Source: VAZQ01 sp963702695 (GTDB lineage Bacteria; Pseudomonadota; Alphaproteobacteria; Rhizobiales; Xanthobacteraceae). From it: 64,000 nt of DNA. The DNA lies in the NCBI GenBank assembly GCA_963702695.1, contig CAVPDS010000011.1:248001-312000 (forward strand). Direction: 5' to 3'. The notes under the pieces are model-generated. The model saw only the letters and a program-made list of their open reading frames with translations, searched no databases and was not told the DNA's origin. Positions 26,080-33,799 of the stretch are shown piece after piece (position 1 is the stretch's first letter; every line of letters begins with the position of its first letter). The position numbers were made by a program, and so were the translations under genes.

Positions 26080-27540
26080 ATGGACGAAGTCCATTTCGTC
26101 GATACCACCATCCGTGACGGCCATCAAAGCCTGTGGGCGGAACGGATGTCGACCGGCATGATGCTGCCGATCGCGAAGAACCTCGACGCCGCCGGCTTCC
26201 TCGCGATCGAGTTGCTTTCCGGTTCGCATATCAAGAAGGCCGTGCGCGAACTGCGCGAGGACCCGTGGGAGCGCATCCGCCGGGTCGCCGAGCTGTGCCC
26301 GAATACGCCGCTGCGCCTGATCGCCGGGCGGGTGAACACGTTCGGCTTCGACCCGCCGTGCATGTACGAACTGTTCATCGAGCGCATGGCCGCGAACGGC
26401 ATCCGTCAGGCGCGCATCTCGGAGCCGTGGAACGATCTTCCCGGCTGGAAATACCGGGTGATGGTCGCGCGTAAGTTCGGGCTCGATCCGATCGTCAACC
26501 TGATCTACTCGGTTTCACCCGTTCACACCGACGAATACTACGCCGAGCGCTGCCGGCAGGCCGTGACGCTCAAGCCGTTCCGGCTCTGCCTCAAGGACCC
26601 CGGCGGTCTGCTCACGCCCGAGCGCGTGCGCACGCTGGTGCCGGTGGTGCTCGCGAATTCCGGGGGCATACCGGTCGAGCTGCACAGCCACTGCACCACC
26701 GGCCTCGGCCCGCTGGTCGCGCTCGAAGCGGTGCGTCTCGGCATCCGCATCGTGAATACCGGGGTGCCGCCGCTCGCGGATTCTTCGGCGCTGCCCTCGA
26801 TCTACAACGTCGCGCATAACCTGCGCGCGCTCGGCTACAAGCCGGTGATCGACGAAAAGGTGCTGCGCCCGGTCACCGAGCACTTCAACATCATCGCCAG
26901 GCGAGAGGGTTTCCCGATCGGCGTGCCGGCCGAATACGATTACGAGATCTATCAGCATCAGGTGCCGGGCGGGATGATCTCCAATCTCGGTCACCAACTC
27001 CGCCAGGTCGGCAAGGAAAGCCAGCTTGCGCAGGCGCTGGAAGAGACCAGCCGCGTGCGGGTCGAGTTCGGCTATCCGATCATGGTGACGCCGCTATCGC
27101 AGTTCGTCGGCAGCCAGGCCGCCATCAACGTGATCGTCGGCGAGCGCTACAAGGAGGTGACCGATCAGGTGATCCGCTATGCGCTCGGCCAGTTCGGCGA
27201 GGAGGCCGTGACCGCGATGGACCAGGAGGTGCGGGCGAAGATCCTCGACCGGCCGCGTGCGAAAGAGATCATGGCGCAGACGCGCGAACATCCCACCATC
27301 GACGATATGCGCCGCGACCTCGGCGGCTCCGGCGTTTCCGACGAAGACCTGGTGCTGCGCTGGCTGCTCAACAAGGAAGACATCGCCGCGATGCGGGCCG
27401 CCGGGCCGGCAAAGGAGTACGTCACCAAGCGCCATCCGCTGGTGAAGCTGATGGCGGAGCTGAGCAAGAGCGCCGACACGAATTTGATCCAGGTGAGCAA
27501 GCCTGGGTTTGCGCTGACCCTGGAGAAGGCGTCCAAATGA
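26080..27540 (+). CDS. Biotin-dependent carboxyltransferase subunit (pyruvate carboxylase CT/oxaloacetate decarboxylase alpha-like)
   Basis: A 486-residue DRE-TIM metallolyase-family carboxyltransferase. It opens with VDTTIRDGHQSLWAERM, the metal and substrate signature. The catalytic-lysine segment is CLKDPGGLLTPE, and the HxH metal pair lies in VELHSHCTTGLGP. The C-terminal PYC_OADA-like region (PGGMISNLGHQLRQVG, GYPIMVTPLSQFVGSQAAIN) is complete. No biotinyl domain is attached; the carrier is the separate upstream gene. With neither biotin carboxylase nor a membrane beta subunit nearby, it could work as part of a carboxylase using AccC from elsewhere, or as a transcarboxylase. The substrate is not determined. 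Confidence 0.88.
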   Translation: MDEVHFVDTTIRDGHQSLWAERMSTGMMLPIAKNLDAAGFLAIELLSGSHIKKAVRELREDPWERIRRVAELCPNTPLRLIAGRVNTFGFDPPCMYELFIERMAANGIRQARISEPWNDLPGWKYRVMVARKFGLDPIVNLIYSVSPVHTDEYYAERCRQAVTLKPFRLCLKDPGGLLTPERVRTLVPVVLANSGGIPVELHSHCTTGLGPLVALEAVRLGIRIVNTGVPPLADSSALPSIYNVAHNLRALGYKPVIDEKVLRPVTEHFNIIARREGFPIGVPAEYDYEIYQHQVPGGMISNLGHQLRQVGKESQLAQALEETSRVRVEFGYPIMVTPLSQFVGSQAAINVIVGERYKEVTDQVIRYALGQFGEEAVTAMDQEVRAKILDRPRAKEIMAQTREHPTIDDMRRDLGGSGVSDEDLVLRWLLNKEDIAAMRAAGPAKEYVTKRHPLVKLMAELSKSADTNLIQVSKPGFALTLEKASK

Positions 27541-28277
27541 ACGCCCGCGTCGGTCTCATCATTCCTTCCTCGAACCGAATGGTCGAGCAGGAAATGGTGC
27601 ACGGGTTTCCGCCGGACGTGATGCCGCATGTCACGCGGCTCCGGATGACCGGCGCCAACCGTGGGCCGCTCGATGCGCTGCTGCCGCGGGTCGAGGAGGC
27701 GACCCGCGCGCTCGCCGATGCGAAATGCGAGGTCGTCGCGTTCCACTGCACCGCGAACTCGATGGACGAAGGCCCCGGGGGCGAGGCCCGCATCCTCGCG
27801 GCGATGGGGCGAGCCGGCGCGGCGCGTGCGACCACCACCGCGACTGCGATCCGGCGCGCGCTCGATGCGCTCGGCGCTCGGCGGATCGTGCTGATCACGC
27901 CCTACAGCCAGGCCGTGACCGACCACGAGTGCGAATTCCTCGCCGCAGCCGGCTACGAGGTGATCCACGCCAAGGGCTATGCGCTCTCCGGCAGCGATGC
28001 TTATTGCGCGACGCCACCGCAAACCTGGCGCGAACACGTCATCGCGAACGCGCGGAGCGAGGCCGAGGTCTATTTCCTCAGTTGCGCGAACATCTCGGTG
28101 TTCAGTGTCATCGAGGAGCTGGAGGCACGGCTTGATCGTCCGGTCATCACCAGCAATCAGGCCGTGATCTGGGACGCCGTCTGCCGACTCGGCGTCGCCG
28201 ACCGTCGCGGCTGCCCGGGCCGCCTGTTCGCGTGCTCATGGAACTCCGAACGAATGCCACAAGTGCAGCATGGCTAG
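27537..28277 (+). CDS. Asp/Glu racemase superfamily protein (maleate isomerase/arylmalonate decarboxylase-like)
   Basis: A 246-residue protein overlapping the carboxyltransferase stop by 4 bases (ATGA), so the two are coupled. It starts RVGLIIPSSNRMVEQEM. Catalytic cysteine candidates are in VVAFHCTANSMDEG and in YFLSCANISVFSVIEEL, the two-lobe arrangement of maleate cis-trans isomerase and arylmalonate decarboxylase. QAVIWDAVCRLG near the end is typical. Coupling to a carboxyltransferase and to a dicarboxylate-type receptor downstream suggests a C4-dicarboxylate or malonate-derivative pathway (inference). Confidence 0.82.
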   Translation: MNARVGLIIPSSNRMVEQEMVHGFPPDVMPHVTRLRMTGANRGPLDALLPRVEEATRALADAKCEVVAFHCTANSMDEGPGGEARILAAMGRAGAARATTTATAIRRALDALGARRIVLITPYSQAVTDHECEFLAAAGYEVIHAKGYALSGSDAYCATPPQTWREHVIANARSEAEVYFLSCANISVFSVIEELEARLDRPVITSNQAVIWDAVCRLGVADRRGCPGRLFACSWNSERMPQVQHG

Positions 28278-28304
28278 CGCTTCGCGCTCGCCAGGGAGGG
28301 AAAC

Positions 28305-29333
28305 ATGAAGCTCACACCGCTTGCGCTGCTTGCCATGTTGCTCGTCTCGGCAACCACCCCCGCCACGGCGCAGGAGGACGTCGCCGCGTTCTACCGCGGT
28401 AAGCAAATCCGCTTCGTCGTCGGCTCGTCGGTGGGCGGAGGCTACGATCTGTTTGCGCGCGCCGTCGCCCGCCACATGGTCAATCACATTCCCGGCAATC
28501 CCTACATCATCGTGCAGAACCAGCCCGCCGCCGGTGGCGTGGTGATGACCAATCAGCTTTACGCGCTCGGTCCGAAGGACGGCACGGTAATCGGCGTTCC
28601 GATCAACGGCATTCCGACCGCACCGATGCTGCAGAGCGGGCCGCAGTTCGATTCCTCGAAGCTTATCTGGGTCGGCAGCACCAACCGCGAAGCCTATGTC
28701 GCCTTCGTCTGGAACAACGTGCCCGTGAACAGCCTCGCGGATGTGACCAAGAAGGAAATCCTCGTCGGCGCCACCACGCCCGGAACGACGATGTGGGACT
28801 TCCCGCTGCTGCTGAACGATCTCCTCGGCACCAAGTTCAAGATCGTGCGCGGCTATCCCGGAACGCCGCAGATCAACCTCGCGATCGAGCGCGGCGAGAT
28901 CCAGGGCAACGGCGCCATCGGCTGGGCCTCGGTCCAGGTGCAGACCCACAACTGGGTCGAGGAGAAGAAGATCAAGGTCATCGCCCAGTACGGCTTCAAG
29001 CGCTCCCCCGACCTGCCCGACGTCCCGTCCGTGTTCGAGGCCGCGAAGTCGGACGCCGACCGGCAGGCGATGCGCATGCTGTTCGCGCGCACCGAATACG
29101 GCCGGCCGTATTTCCTGCCGCCGGACGTGCCGCGCGAGCGCGTCACCGCGCTGCGCCGCGCCTTCGACGCCACCATGAAGGACCCGGGCTTCCTGGCCGA
29201 GGCCGAAAAGCTCCAGCTCGACGTCAGCCCGATGACCGGCGAGGAGGTGCAGGCGCTGGTCGGCGACCTCGCCAAGACGCCGCCGGAGATCGTCCACCGC
29301 GTGCGCAACGCGCTCGAAGCGCCGGCGAAGTGA
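28305..29333 (+). CDS. Tripartite tricarboxylate transporter-type substrate-binding protein (long FYRGK subtype)
   Basis: A 342-residue exported receptor. ATG 28305 follows AGGGAGG. Signal peptide residues 1-22 (ending TPATAQ). The mature part opens AAFYRGKQIRFVVGSSVGGG and contains IPGNPYIIVQNQPAAGGVVM and LYALGPKDGTVIG. It is 27 bases downstream of the racemase-family gene and probably in the same unit as the biotin carrier and carboxyltransferase, so it may capture their substrate. No TctAB genes are present. Confidence 0.88.
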   Translation: MKLTPLALLAMLLVSATTPATAQEDVAAFYRGKQIRFVVGSSVGGGYDLFARAVARHMVNHIPGNPYIIVQNQPAAGGVVMTNQLYALGPKDGTVIGVPINGIPTAPMLQSGPQFDSSKLIWVGSTNREAYVAFVWNNVPVNSLADVTKKEILVGATTPGTTMWDFPLLLNDLLGTKFKIVRGYPGTPQINLAIERGEIQGNGAIGWASVQVQTHNWVEEKKIKVIAQYGFKRSPDLPDVPSVFEAAKSDADRQAMRMLFARTEYGRPYFLPPDVPRERVTALRRAFDATMKDPGFLAEAEKLQLDVSPMTGEEVQALVGDLAKTPPEIVHRVRNALEAPAK

Positions 29334-29435
29334 AACGCACGGACGCTTAGCCAACGCTGCGCCGCCCCTGTTGTTTGGCGGCGCGGGGTACGCCGTCGTC
29401 CAGTTCGCCTCGCCCGTCGAACTAAAAGTCCGAGG

Positions 29436-29548
29436 GCGCGCGGAACGCCGGGGCGCCGAGCACCCCGTGACCCTGTGCACGAAGATAAGTTTGAGTGCAC
29501 AGGCAGTCTTCATCACGGAAAGTGCCGGTTCCCCGGCGTTCCGCGCGC
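29436..29548. repeat. Large nested hairpin element
   Basis: A perfect 18-bp outer stem: GCGCGCGGAACGCCGGGG at 29436-29453 pairs with CCCCGGCGTTCCGCGCGC at 29531-29548. Inside, CCGTGA (29465-29470) pairs with TCACGG (29513-29518), and CCTGTGCAC (29472-29480) pairs with GTGCACAGG (29495-29503). Such stacking suggests a folded RNA or a miniature mobile element rather than a simple terminator. Confidence 0.8.
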
Positions 29549-29741
29549 GGTGTTTGTAGGCTTGCTCCGCGCGACCCCCGGTGGCTGACGTTTCGGATGC
29601 CGTCGGTTGTGCCTCGCGGCCGACCGGCATCTATCCACCGCTGAAGGAGTTGACCGCGACGCCCGCGCATGGCGGAGCGAACGCCGCGGTGCGCCAATCC
29701 CGTGACGCGCTGTGGCGCGCCGGGACCGCGCGGCTTGGGCC

Positions 29742-29773
29742 GCCGTGCGGGGCTTGCGAACCCGCCGCACGGC
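29742..29773. repeat. Hairpin with 9-bp stem
   Basis: GCCGTGCGG (29742-29750) pairs with CCGCACGGC (29765-29773) around GGCTTGCGAACCCG. It lies 190 bases downstream of the nested hairpin and may belong to the same element. Confidence 0.7.
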
Positions 29774-29972
29774 CACCGCGCCAACCGTCGCGGGTGTCCC
29801 CGCGCCGATCCCGAAGCCAAAAGCGCGCCGCATCTCCAGCGCGCCGCTCCGGCCGTCCCCGCCCTTTGAACGCCTTCGAAGCGCGCCCTCGGTCGGGACG
29901 AGGTATGGAGAATATAGTCCTATGAACGAGTTTGTCAAGATGAACCGTGGCGGCGATTGAGCGGGACCGTAG

Positions 29973-30064
29973 CCCGCATGAGCGCAGCGACATGCGGGTT
30001 GGCTTCAAAAACGGCTCAGGCTTCAAAACAGGCTCAGCCCCGGATATCGCTGCGCTCATCCGGG
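29973..30064. repeat. Pair of REP-like palindromes with GAGCGCAGCGA-type loops
   Basis: CCCGCATG (29973-29980), loop AGCGCAGCGA, CATGCGGG (29991-29998). Then CCCGGAT (30039-30045), a loop containing CGCTGCGCTC (reverse complement of the same core), and ATCCGGG (30058-30064). They lie on one side of the RAYT transposase remnant. Confidence 0.72.
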
Positions 30065-30192
30065 CGACAGTCGATCCGGGCTGCTCGCTCCGGAAGTCGC
30101 TGCGCTCATCCGCGCCTACGACCGTAGCTCGCTGATCGCGGCGACTTGCGATTGCGTTCCAGAACAGCCATTGAGCCGCGTTCGGATTGCCC

Positions 30193-30385
30193 GGCGAGCG
30201 CGGCATCTGGGCGACGGTTTGGGAGCATCTCATGCGCGACGAACCGGATTACGCACGGCATGTCGAGATTGTTACATCAATCCGATGAAGCACGGTCTGA
30301 TCCGGCGCGTAGCGTGACTGGCCGCACTCGTCATTTCATCGCGATATCGAAGCCGGGATATTCCCGCCTGACTAGGGCGGGCGAG
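30193..30385 (+). pseudogene. Decayed REP-associated tyrosine transposase (RAYT, Y1/IS200-like) C-terminal fragment
   Basis: Three consecutive frames together spell the conserved C-terminal end of RAYT transposases. These are GERGIWATVW with EHLMRDEPDYARHVE (30193-30270), then YINPMKHGLIRRVA (to about 30313) after a frameshift, then DWPHSSFHRDIEAGIFPPD followed by a stop where Trp is expected and GG (to 30385). The family reads WEH-IRDE-D-ARHVDY-H-NPVKHGL, then DWPHSSFH. The N-terminal catalytic HUH part is missing. At least two frameshifts and one nonsense codon make it inactive. REP-like palindromes flank it on both sides. Confidence 0.8.
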
Positions 30386-30419
30386 GTCACATCGGCCGGT
30401 GATTTTGGCGAACGAGCGT

Positions 30420-30503
30420 CGTAGGGCGGATTAGCGCAGCGTAATCCGCCGTCTTTCCGGGCCGCGCAATGGCGGGTTACGCCTTCGGCTAACCCGCCCT
30501 ACG
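30420..30503. repeat. Compound REP-like palindrome
   Basis: Outer arms CGTAGGGCGG (30420-30429) and CCGCCCTACG (30494-30503). Inside are two hairpins: GCGGATTA, loop GCGCAGCG, TAATCCGC (30426-30449), and GGCGGGTTA, loop CGCCTTCGGC, TAACCCGCC (30471-30498). It flanks the RAYT remnant on the right. Confidence 0.78.
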
Positions 30504-30631
30504 GCCCCGCGTGGCGGGTGAGCCGGGGCCGTGCTAGCATTGCCGTGATGCGCGCAACGCGCGTCCACAAAAAAAGCAGGAGACATTGACCGCCGGCGAA
30601 AAGCCGTCGCGTTCATGGGAGGAGTAAAGAC

Positions 30632-31480
30632 ATGCCGAATCGAAAGGCGTTCGCTTCGATCGCTGCTGCGGTTGTGTTCACGTTCACGCTTGCCGATGTT
30701 TCGGCGGCCGAGGAACCCAAGTTTCCCGATTGGTCCGGCCAGTGGACGCGCGTGCCCGATGGCGGCCCGCCGCGTTACGATACGAGCAAGCCGATCCGCA
30801 AGCAGCAGGCGCCGCTCAAGCCGGCGTACCAGGCGCGCTTCGAGCAGAGCATGAAGGATCAGGATGCCGGCGGGAATGGCCTCGACACCGCCTATAGTTG
30901 CCTGCCGCCCGGCATGCCGCGGATGATGTCGGGCGTCGCGCGGATGGAGTTCCTGTTTTCGCCGGGCGTCACCCACATCCTGTTCGATCGCAACGACTAT
31001 GCGCCGCGCCGCATCTACACCGACGGGCGCGCGTGGCCCAAGTTCGATGCTGAAAACGCGACCTTCCCCGGCTACACGATCGGTCGATGGATCGACCGCG
31101 ACGGCGACGGCCGCTACGATGAGCTGCAGGCCGAGACCCGGCATGTGCGCGGTCCGCGCACCTGGGACCAGAGCGGCATGCCGATGGCCGACGACGACCA
31201 AGGCGTGATCAAGGAGCGGCTATTCCTCGACAAGGACAAGCCGGAGATCATGCACAATGAAGTCACCACCACCGACAATTCGCTGACGCGGCCTTGGACG
31301 GTCACGAAGAACTACCGTCGCCTGCGCGACATCGAGTGGGTCGAGAACAACTGCATCGAAGGCCAGACCTGGGTGACCATCGGCAAGGAAGTCTATTACC
31401 AGAGCGGGGACGGCACGATCCTGCCGACCCGCAAGGGCCAGCCCGCGCCGGATTTGAAATATTTCGGTGCGGCGAAGTAA
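30632..31480 (+). CDS. Secreted protein of unknown function
   Basis: A 282-residue exported protein. ATG 30632 follows GGGAGGAG (30617-30624). Signal peptide residues 1-25 (FASIAAAVVFTFTLADVSAA). The mature protein opens with PKFPDWSGQWTRV, has a PPGMPRMM motif and a central GRWIDRDGDGRYDELQAETR stretch, ending VENNCIEGQTWVTIGKEVYY. I have seen this type of secreted protein beside aromatic and steroid catabolic genes but cannot name a reaction. Two cysteines could pair. It stands alone between repeats. Confidence 0.75.
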   Translation: MPNRKAFASIAAAVVFTFTLADVSAAEEPKFPDWSGQWTRVPDGGPPRYDTSKPIRKQQAPLKPAYQARFEQSMKDQDAGGNGLDTAYSCLPPGMPRMMSGVARMEFLFSPGVTHILFDRNDYAPRRIYTDGRAWPKFDAENATFPGYTIGRWIDRDGDGRYDELQAETRHVRGPRTWDQSGMPMADDDQGVIKERLFLDKDKPEIMHNEVTTTDNSLTRPWTVTKNYRRLRDIEWVENNCIEGQTWVTIGKEVYYQSGDGTILPTRKGQPAPDLKYFGAAK

Positions 31481-31490
31481 TTGTAGCAAG

Positions 31491-31576
31491 TAGCCCGGAT
31501 TGAGCGGAGCGAAATCCGGGACCCGTGGAGCAAATGGCGCGACCGTCCCGGATGTCGCTGCGCTCCATCCGGGCTA
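31491..31576. repeat. REP-like palindrome (GAGCGGAGCGA loop)
   Basis: Outer arms TAGCCCGGAT (31491-31500) and ATCCGGGCTA (31567-31576). Inner hairpin CCCGGATT, loop GAGCGGAGCGA, AATCCGGG (31494-31520). It lies between convergent genes and may serve as a shared terminator. Confidence 0.75.
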
Positions 31577-31583
31577 CACCCGC

Positions 31584-32597
31584 TTATTCTCCCACCTTGA
31601 GATATTTATGCATCGCCTCCAGCGCTTCCGGCGGCTGGTTGAACATCGCCTCGAAACCCTTGCTCACCGCTGCGGCGGAGATGTGAGCGACGTCGATCTT
31701 CGCGGTCTTGGTCTCGGCGAGAAACTCAGGGTCCGCTATCACCTCGGTCAAGGCCTTCTGCAACATCGCGACGCGATCGGCCGGCGTGCCCGGCCGCACC
31801 GCGAACGGCCGACCGATGGCGAGCGGCGTGCCGCGGATGACCATGAGCGCGCGGCCGATGTCGCTCTGCGCCAGATCCTCGTCCACTGGCAGGTTGTTGA
31901 GCCCGGGCACCGGCGCGCGCCCGCGCACCAGCGGGCGCACGACGCCTTGCTCCGCCGCGTTCTTCACGGTGGTGGCGAGCGCGGCCCAGCCGTCGACTTC
32001 CTTGCGTTCGAGCGCCAGGCGGATGTCGTCGTTGGCGGCGTACCCGGAGATCAGCCGCAGTTTCGCGCCGGCAAACTGTTTGAGCAGCATCGGCGTGTCA
32101 TAGGAGTTCGAGCCGGGTCCGGTGGTGCCGACGACCAGTTCCGGGTTCGCGCTCTGAATGTCCTTGAAGGTCTTGTAGGGCAGGTCGGGACGGATCGCGA
32201 AGACCACGCCGTCAGCGCCGGATGAGCCGAGCCATGCGAACTTGCGGACGTCGAAGCGCACCGCCGGGACCTTGAAGAGCTGCGCCATCGCAACGGCGGG
32301 ATTGGCCGCCAGCACGGTAAGGCCATCGGCGTCGGCGACATTGAACACGTAGTTGGTTGCGTTGAGATGGGCGCCGCCCGGCATCTGCCGCAGGATGACG
32401 GTGGGATTGCCGGGGATGTGTTTACCGATGTGATGACTGACCGATAGCGCCGCGATCGCCAACGTCCCGGTCAGGCGCGCGCCGATCACCATGGTGACGG
32501 TCTTGCCGCGGTAGAAGTCGGCCTGCGCCGACGCAGCCGTTTGCGCCAGCGCGACGCTCAGAACGCTCAGAACGATTATCGATATTGTTCTTCTCAT
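31584..32597 (-). CDS. Tripartite tricarboxylate transporter-type substrate-binding protein (long FYRGK subtype, divergent)
   Basis: A 337-residue exported receptor. ATG 32597 follows GGAGAAGCC. Signal peptide residues 1-24 (IIVLSVLSVALAQTAASAQ). It opens ADFYRGKTVTMVIGARLTGT, lacking the GGGY motif of its relatives at 19691 and 28305, then continues IPGNPTVILRQMPGGAHLNA. The altered ligand-loop residues suggest a different substrate. It is 34 bases downstream of a classical Bug gene and probably cotranscribed with it. Confidence 0.85.
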   Translation of the reverse strand: MRRTISIIVLSVLSVALAQTAASAQADFYRGKTVTMVIGARLTGTLAIAALSVSHHIGKHIPGNPTVILRQMPGGAHLNATNYVFNVADADGLTVLAANPAVAMAQLFKVPAVRFDVRKFAWLGSSGADGVVFAIRPDLPYKTFKDIQSANPELVVGTTGPGSNSYDTPMLLKQFAGAKLRLISGYAANDDIRLALERKEVDGWAALATTVKNAAEQGVVRPLVRGRAPVPGLNNLPVDEDLAQSDIGRALMVIRGTPLAIGRPFAVRPGTPADRVAMLQKALTEVIADPEFLAETKTAKIDVAHISAAAVSKGFEAMFNQPPEALEAMHKYLKVGE

Positions 32598-32631
32598 GGC
32601 TTCTCCTCTGGCGCGGCCTTACGTGCCGCGA

Positions 32632-33612
32632 TCAATCCGCCAGCCGCAAGCCCTTGTTCTCCTCGAACACCTTCGACCAGCGTTCACCTTCGCTGCGGAT
32701 GAAGGCGGAGAACTCTGCGGATGTGTTGTTCACGGGAAAGATGCCGACCTTCTGCAGCTTGTCGACCATCGCGGGGTCGCCATAGATGCGCGCGACCTCC
32801 TGCTGCAGCTTGTCGACGATCGGCTTCGGCGTGCCGGCCGGCGCGGCAAGGCCGATCCAGGTCGAGCTTTCGTCGATCGAGGGCAGACCGGCGGCGACGC
32901 TGAGCGCCGGCAGGTCGGGCAGGATCGGCAGCGGACGGTTCGAGTATTTGGCGAGCGCACGGTACTTGCCGCCTTCGATCAGCGGCATGCTGGTGCCGGT
33001 CGAGTCGAGCGCGAAGTCGACGGTGCCGGTGAGGATCGCCTGGCCGATCTCGGCGCTGCCCTTGAACGGCACGAGCTGCACGTCGATGCCGGCGGTCTTG
33101 GCGAACAGGATCGCGCCGAGCCGCGAGGTAATCGTGCCGGCGCCCATGTTGAGCTTGCCGGGATTGGCCTTGGCCTTCGCGATCAGCTCCTTGATGGTCT
33201 TGGGGCCGTCGGGCGCGCGCACCACGATCAGCGACATGTTCTTGGTCAGCAGCGTGATCGGGACGAAATCCTTGACCGGATCGTAGGGCAGGTTGGCCAT
33301 GGTCAGCGGGTTCATCACCATGGTCGTGTCCATCGGGACGAACAGCGTGTAGCCGTCGGGTGTCGAGCGGGCGACCGCCTGCGCGCCGATCGCGGTGTTG
33401 CCGCCGGCGCGGTTCTCGATCACGAACGGCTGGCCGAAATCCTCGCTCATCTTCTGTCCGACGAAGCGCGCGATGATGTCGGCCGGCCCGCCCGGCGGGA
33501 ACGGCACGATCATGTGCACGGCGCGGTTGGGGTAGGTGTTGGAGTTTTGCGCGGCCGCGGGGAGGGGGAGGCAGAGCAGGGCCAGCGCGACGATGCGGAT
33601 GATGAAGTTCAT
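32632..33612 (-). CDS. Bug/TctC family substrate-binding protein
   Basis: A 326-residue periplasmic receptor. ATG 33612 follows GGAGACAAAG. Signal peptide residues 1-21 (ALALLCLPLPAAAQ). Family segments are YPNRAVHMIVPFPPGGPADI, FVIENRAGGNTAIGAQAVAR and LPYDPVKDFVPITLL. It forms a two-gene minus-strand unit with the receptor gene that follows. Having two receptors and no membrane component suggests they share a transporter encoded elsewhere. Confidence 0.9.
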   Translation of the reverse strand: MNFIIRIVALALLCLPLPAAAQNSNTYPNRAVHMIVPFPPGGPADIIARFVGQKMSEDFGQPFVIENRAGGNTAIGAQAVARSTPDGYTLFVPMDTTMVMNPLTMANLPYDPVKDFVPITLLTKNMSLIVVRAPDGPKTIKELIAKAKANPGKLNMGAGTITSRLGAILFAKTAGIDVQLVPFKGSAEIGQAILTGTVDFALDSTGTSMPLIEGGKYRALAKYSNRPLPILPDLPALSVAAGLPSIDESSTWIGLAAPAGTPKPIVDKLQQEVARIYGDPAMVDKLQKVGIFPVNNTSAEFSAFIRSEGERWSKVFEENKGLRLAD

Positions 33613-33645
33613 CTTTGTCTCCTCATGCGCTCGCGCCTACTTGGC

Positions 33646-33785
33646 CTCCCCCCTTGCGGGAGAGGGTGGCTCGCGCTTCGCTTCCGCCAAACGCAAGCCG
33701 GGTGAGGGCGTTGCGCTATTTTCACCGCCGAGATCTAATGCCTCACTCACTTCGTGCACTCGGCACCCTCTCCCGCGAGGGGAGA
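33646..33785. repeat. Long imperfect inverted repeat
   Basis: Arms CTCCCCCCTTGCGGGAGAGG (from 33646) and CACCCTCTCCCGCGAGGGGAG (ending near 33785) face each other across about 95 bases that include GGGTGAGGGCG and CCTCACTCACTTCG. It lies between two minus-strand genes. The related arm CCCTCTCCCAGCAGGGAGAGGG occurs near 23500. Confidence 0.6.
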
Positions 33786-33799
33786 GGGAAGAAAAAGCA

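Larger units (their letters stand above)
29334..30631. other. 1.3-kb region without intact genes: structured repeats and transposase remnant
   Basis: No reading frame here has family features, a ribosome site and normal codon use. The stretch holds the nested hairpin (29436-29548), a 9-bp-stem hairpin (29742-29773), REP-like palindromes (29973-30064 and 30420-30503) and a decayed RAYT-type transposase (30193-30385). It looks like a landing zone for small repeats. Confidence 0.7.

Noticed and set aside
29400..29940. Several overlapping short open frames that could be small proteins
   Set aside because: They run through hairpin arms on both strands, lack ribosome sites and have Arg/Ala/Pro-rich shadow composition.
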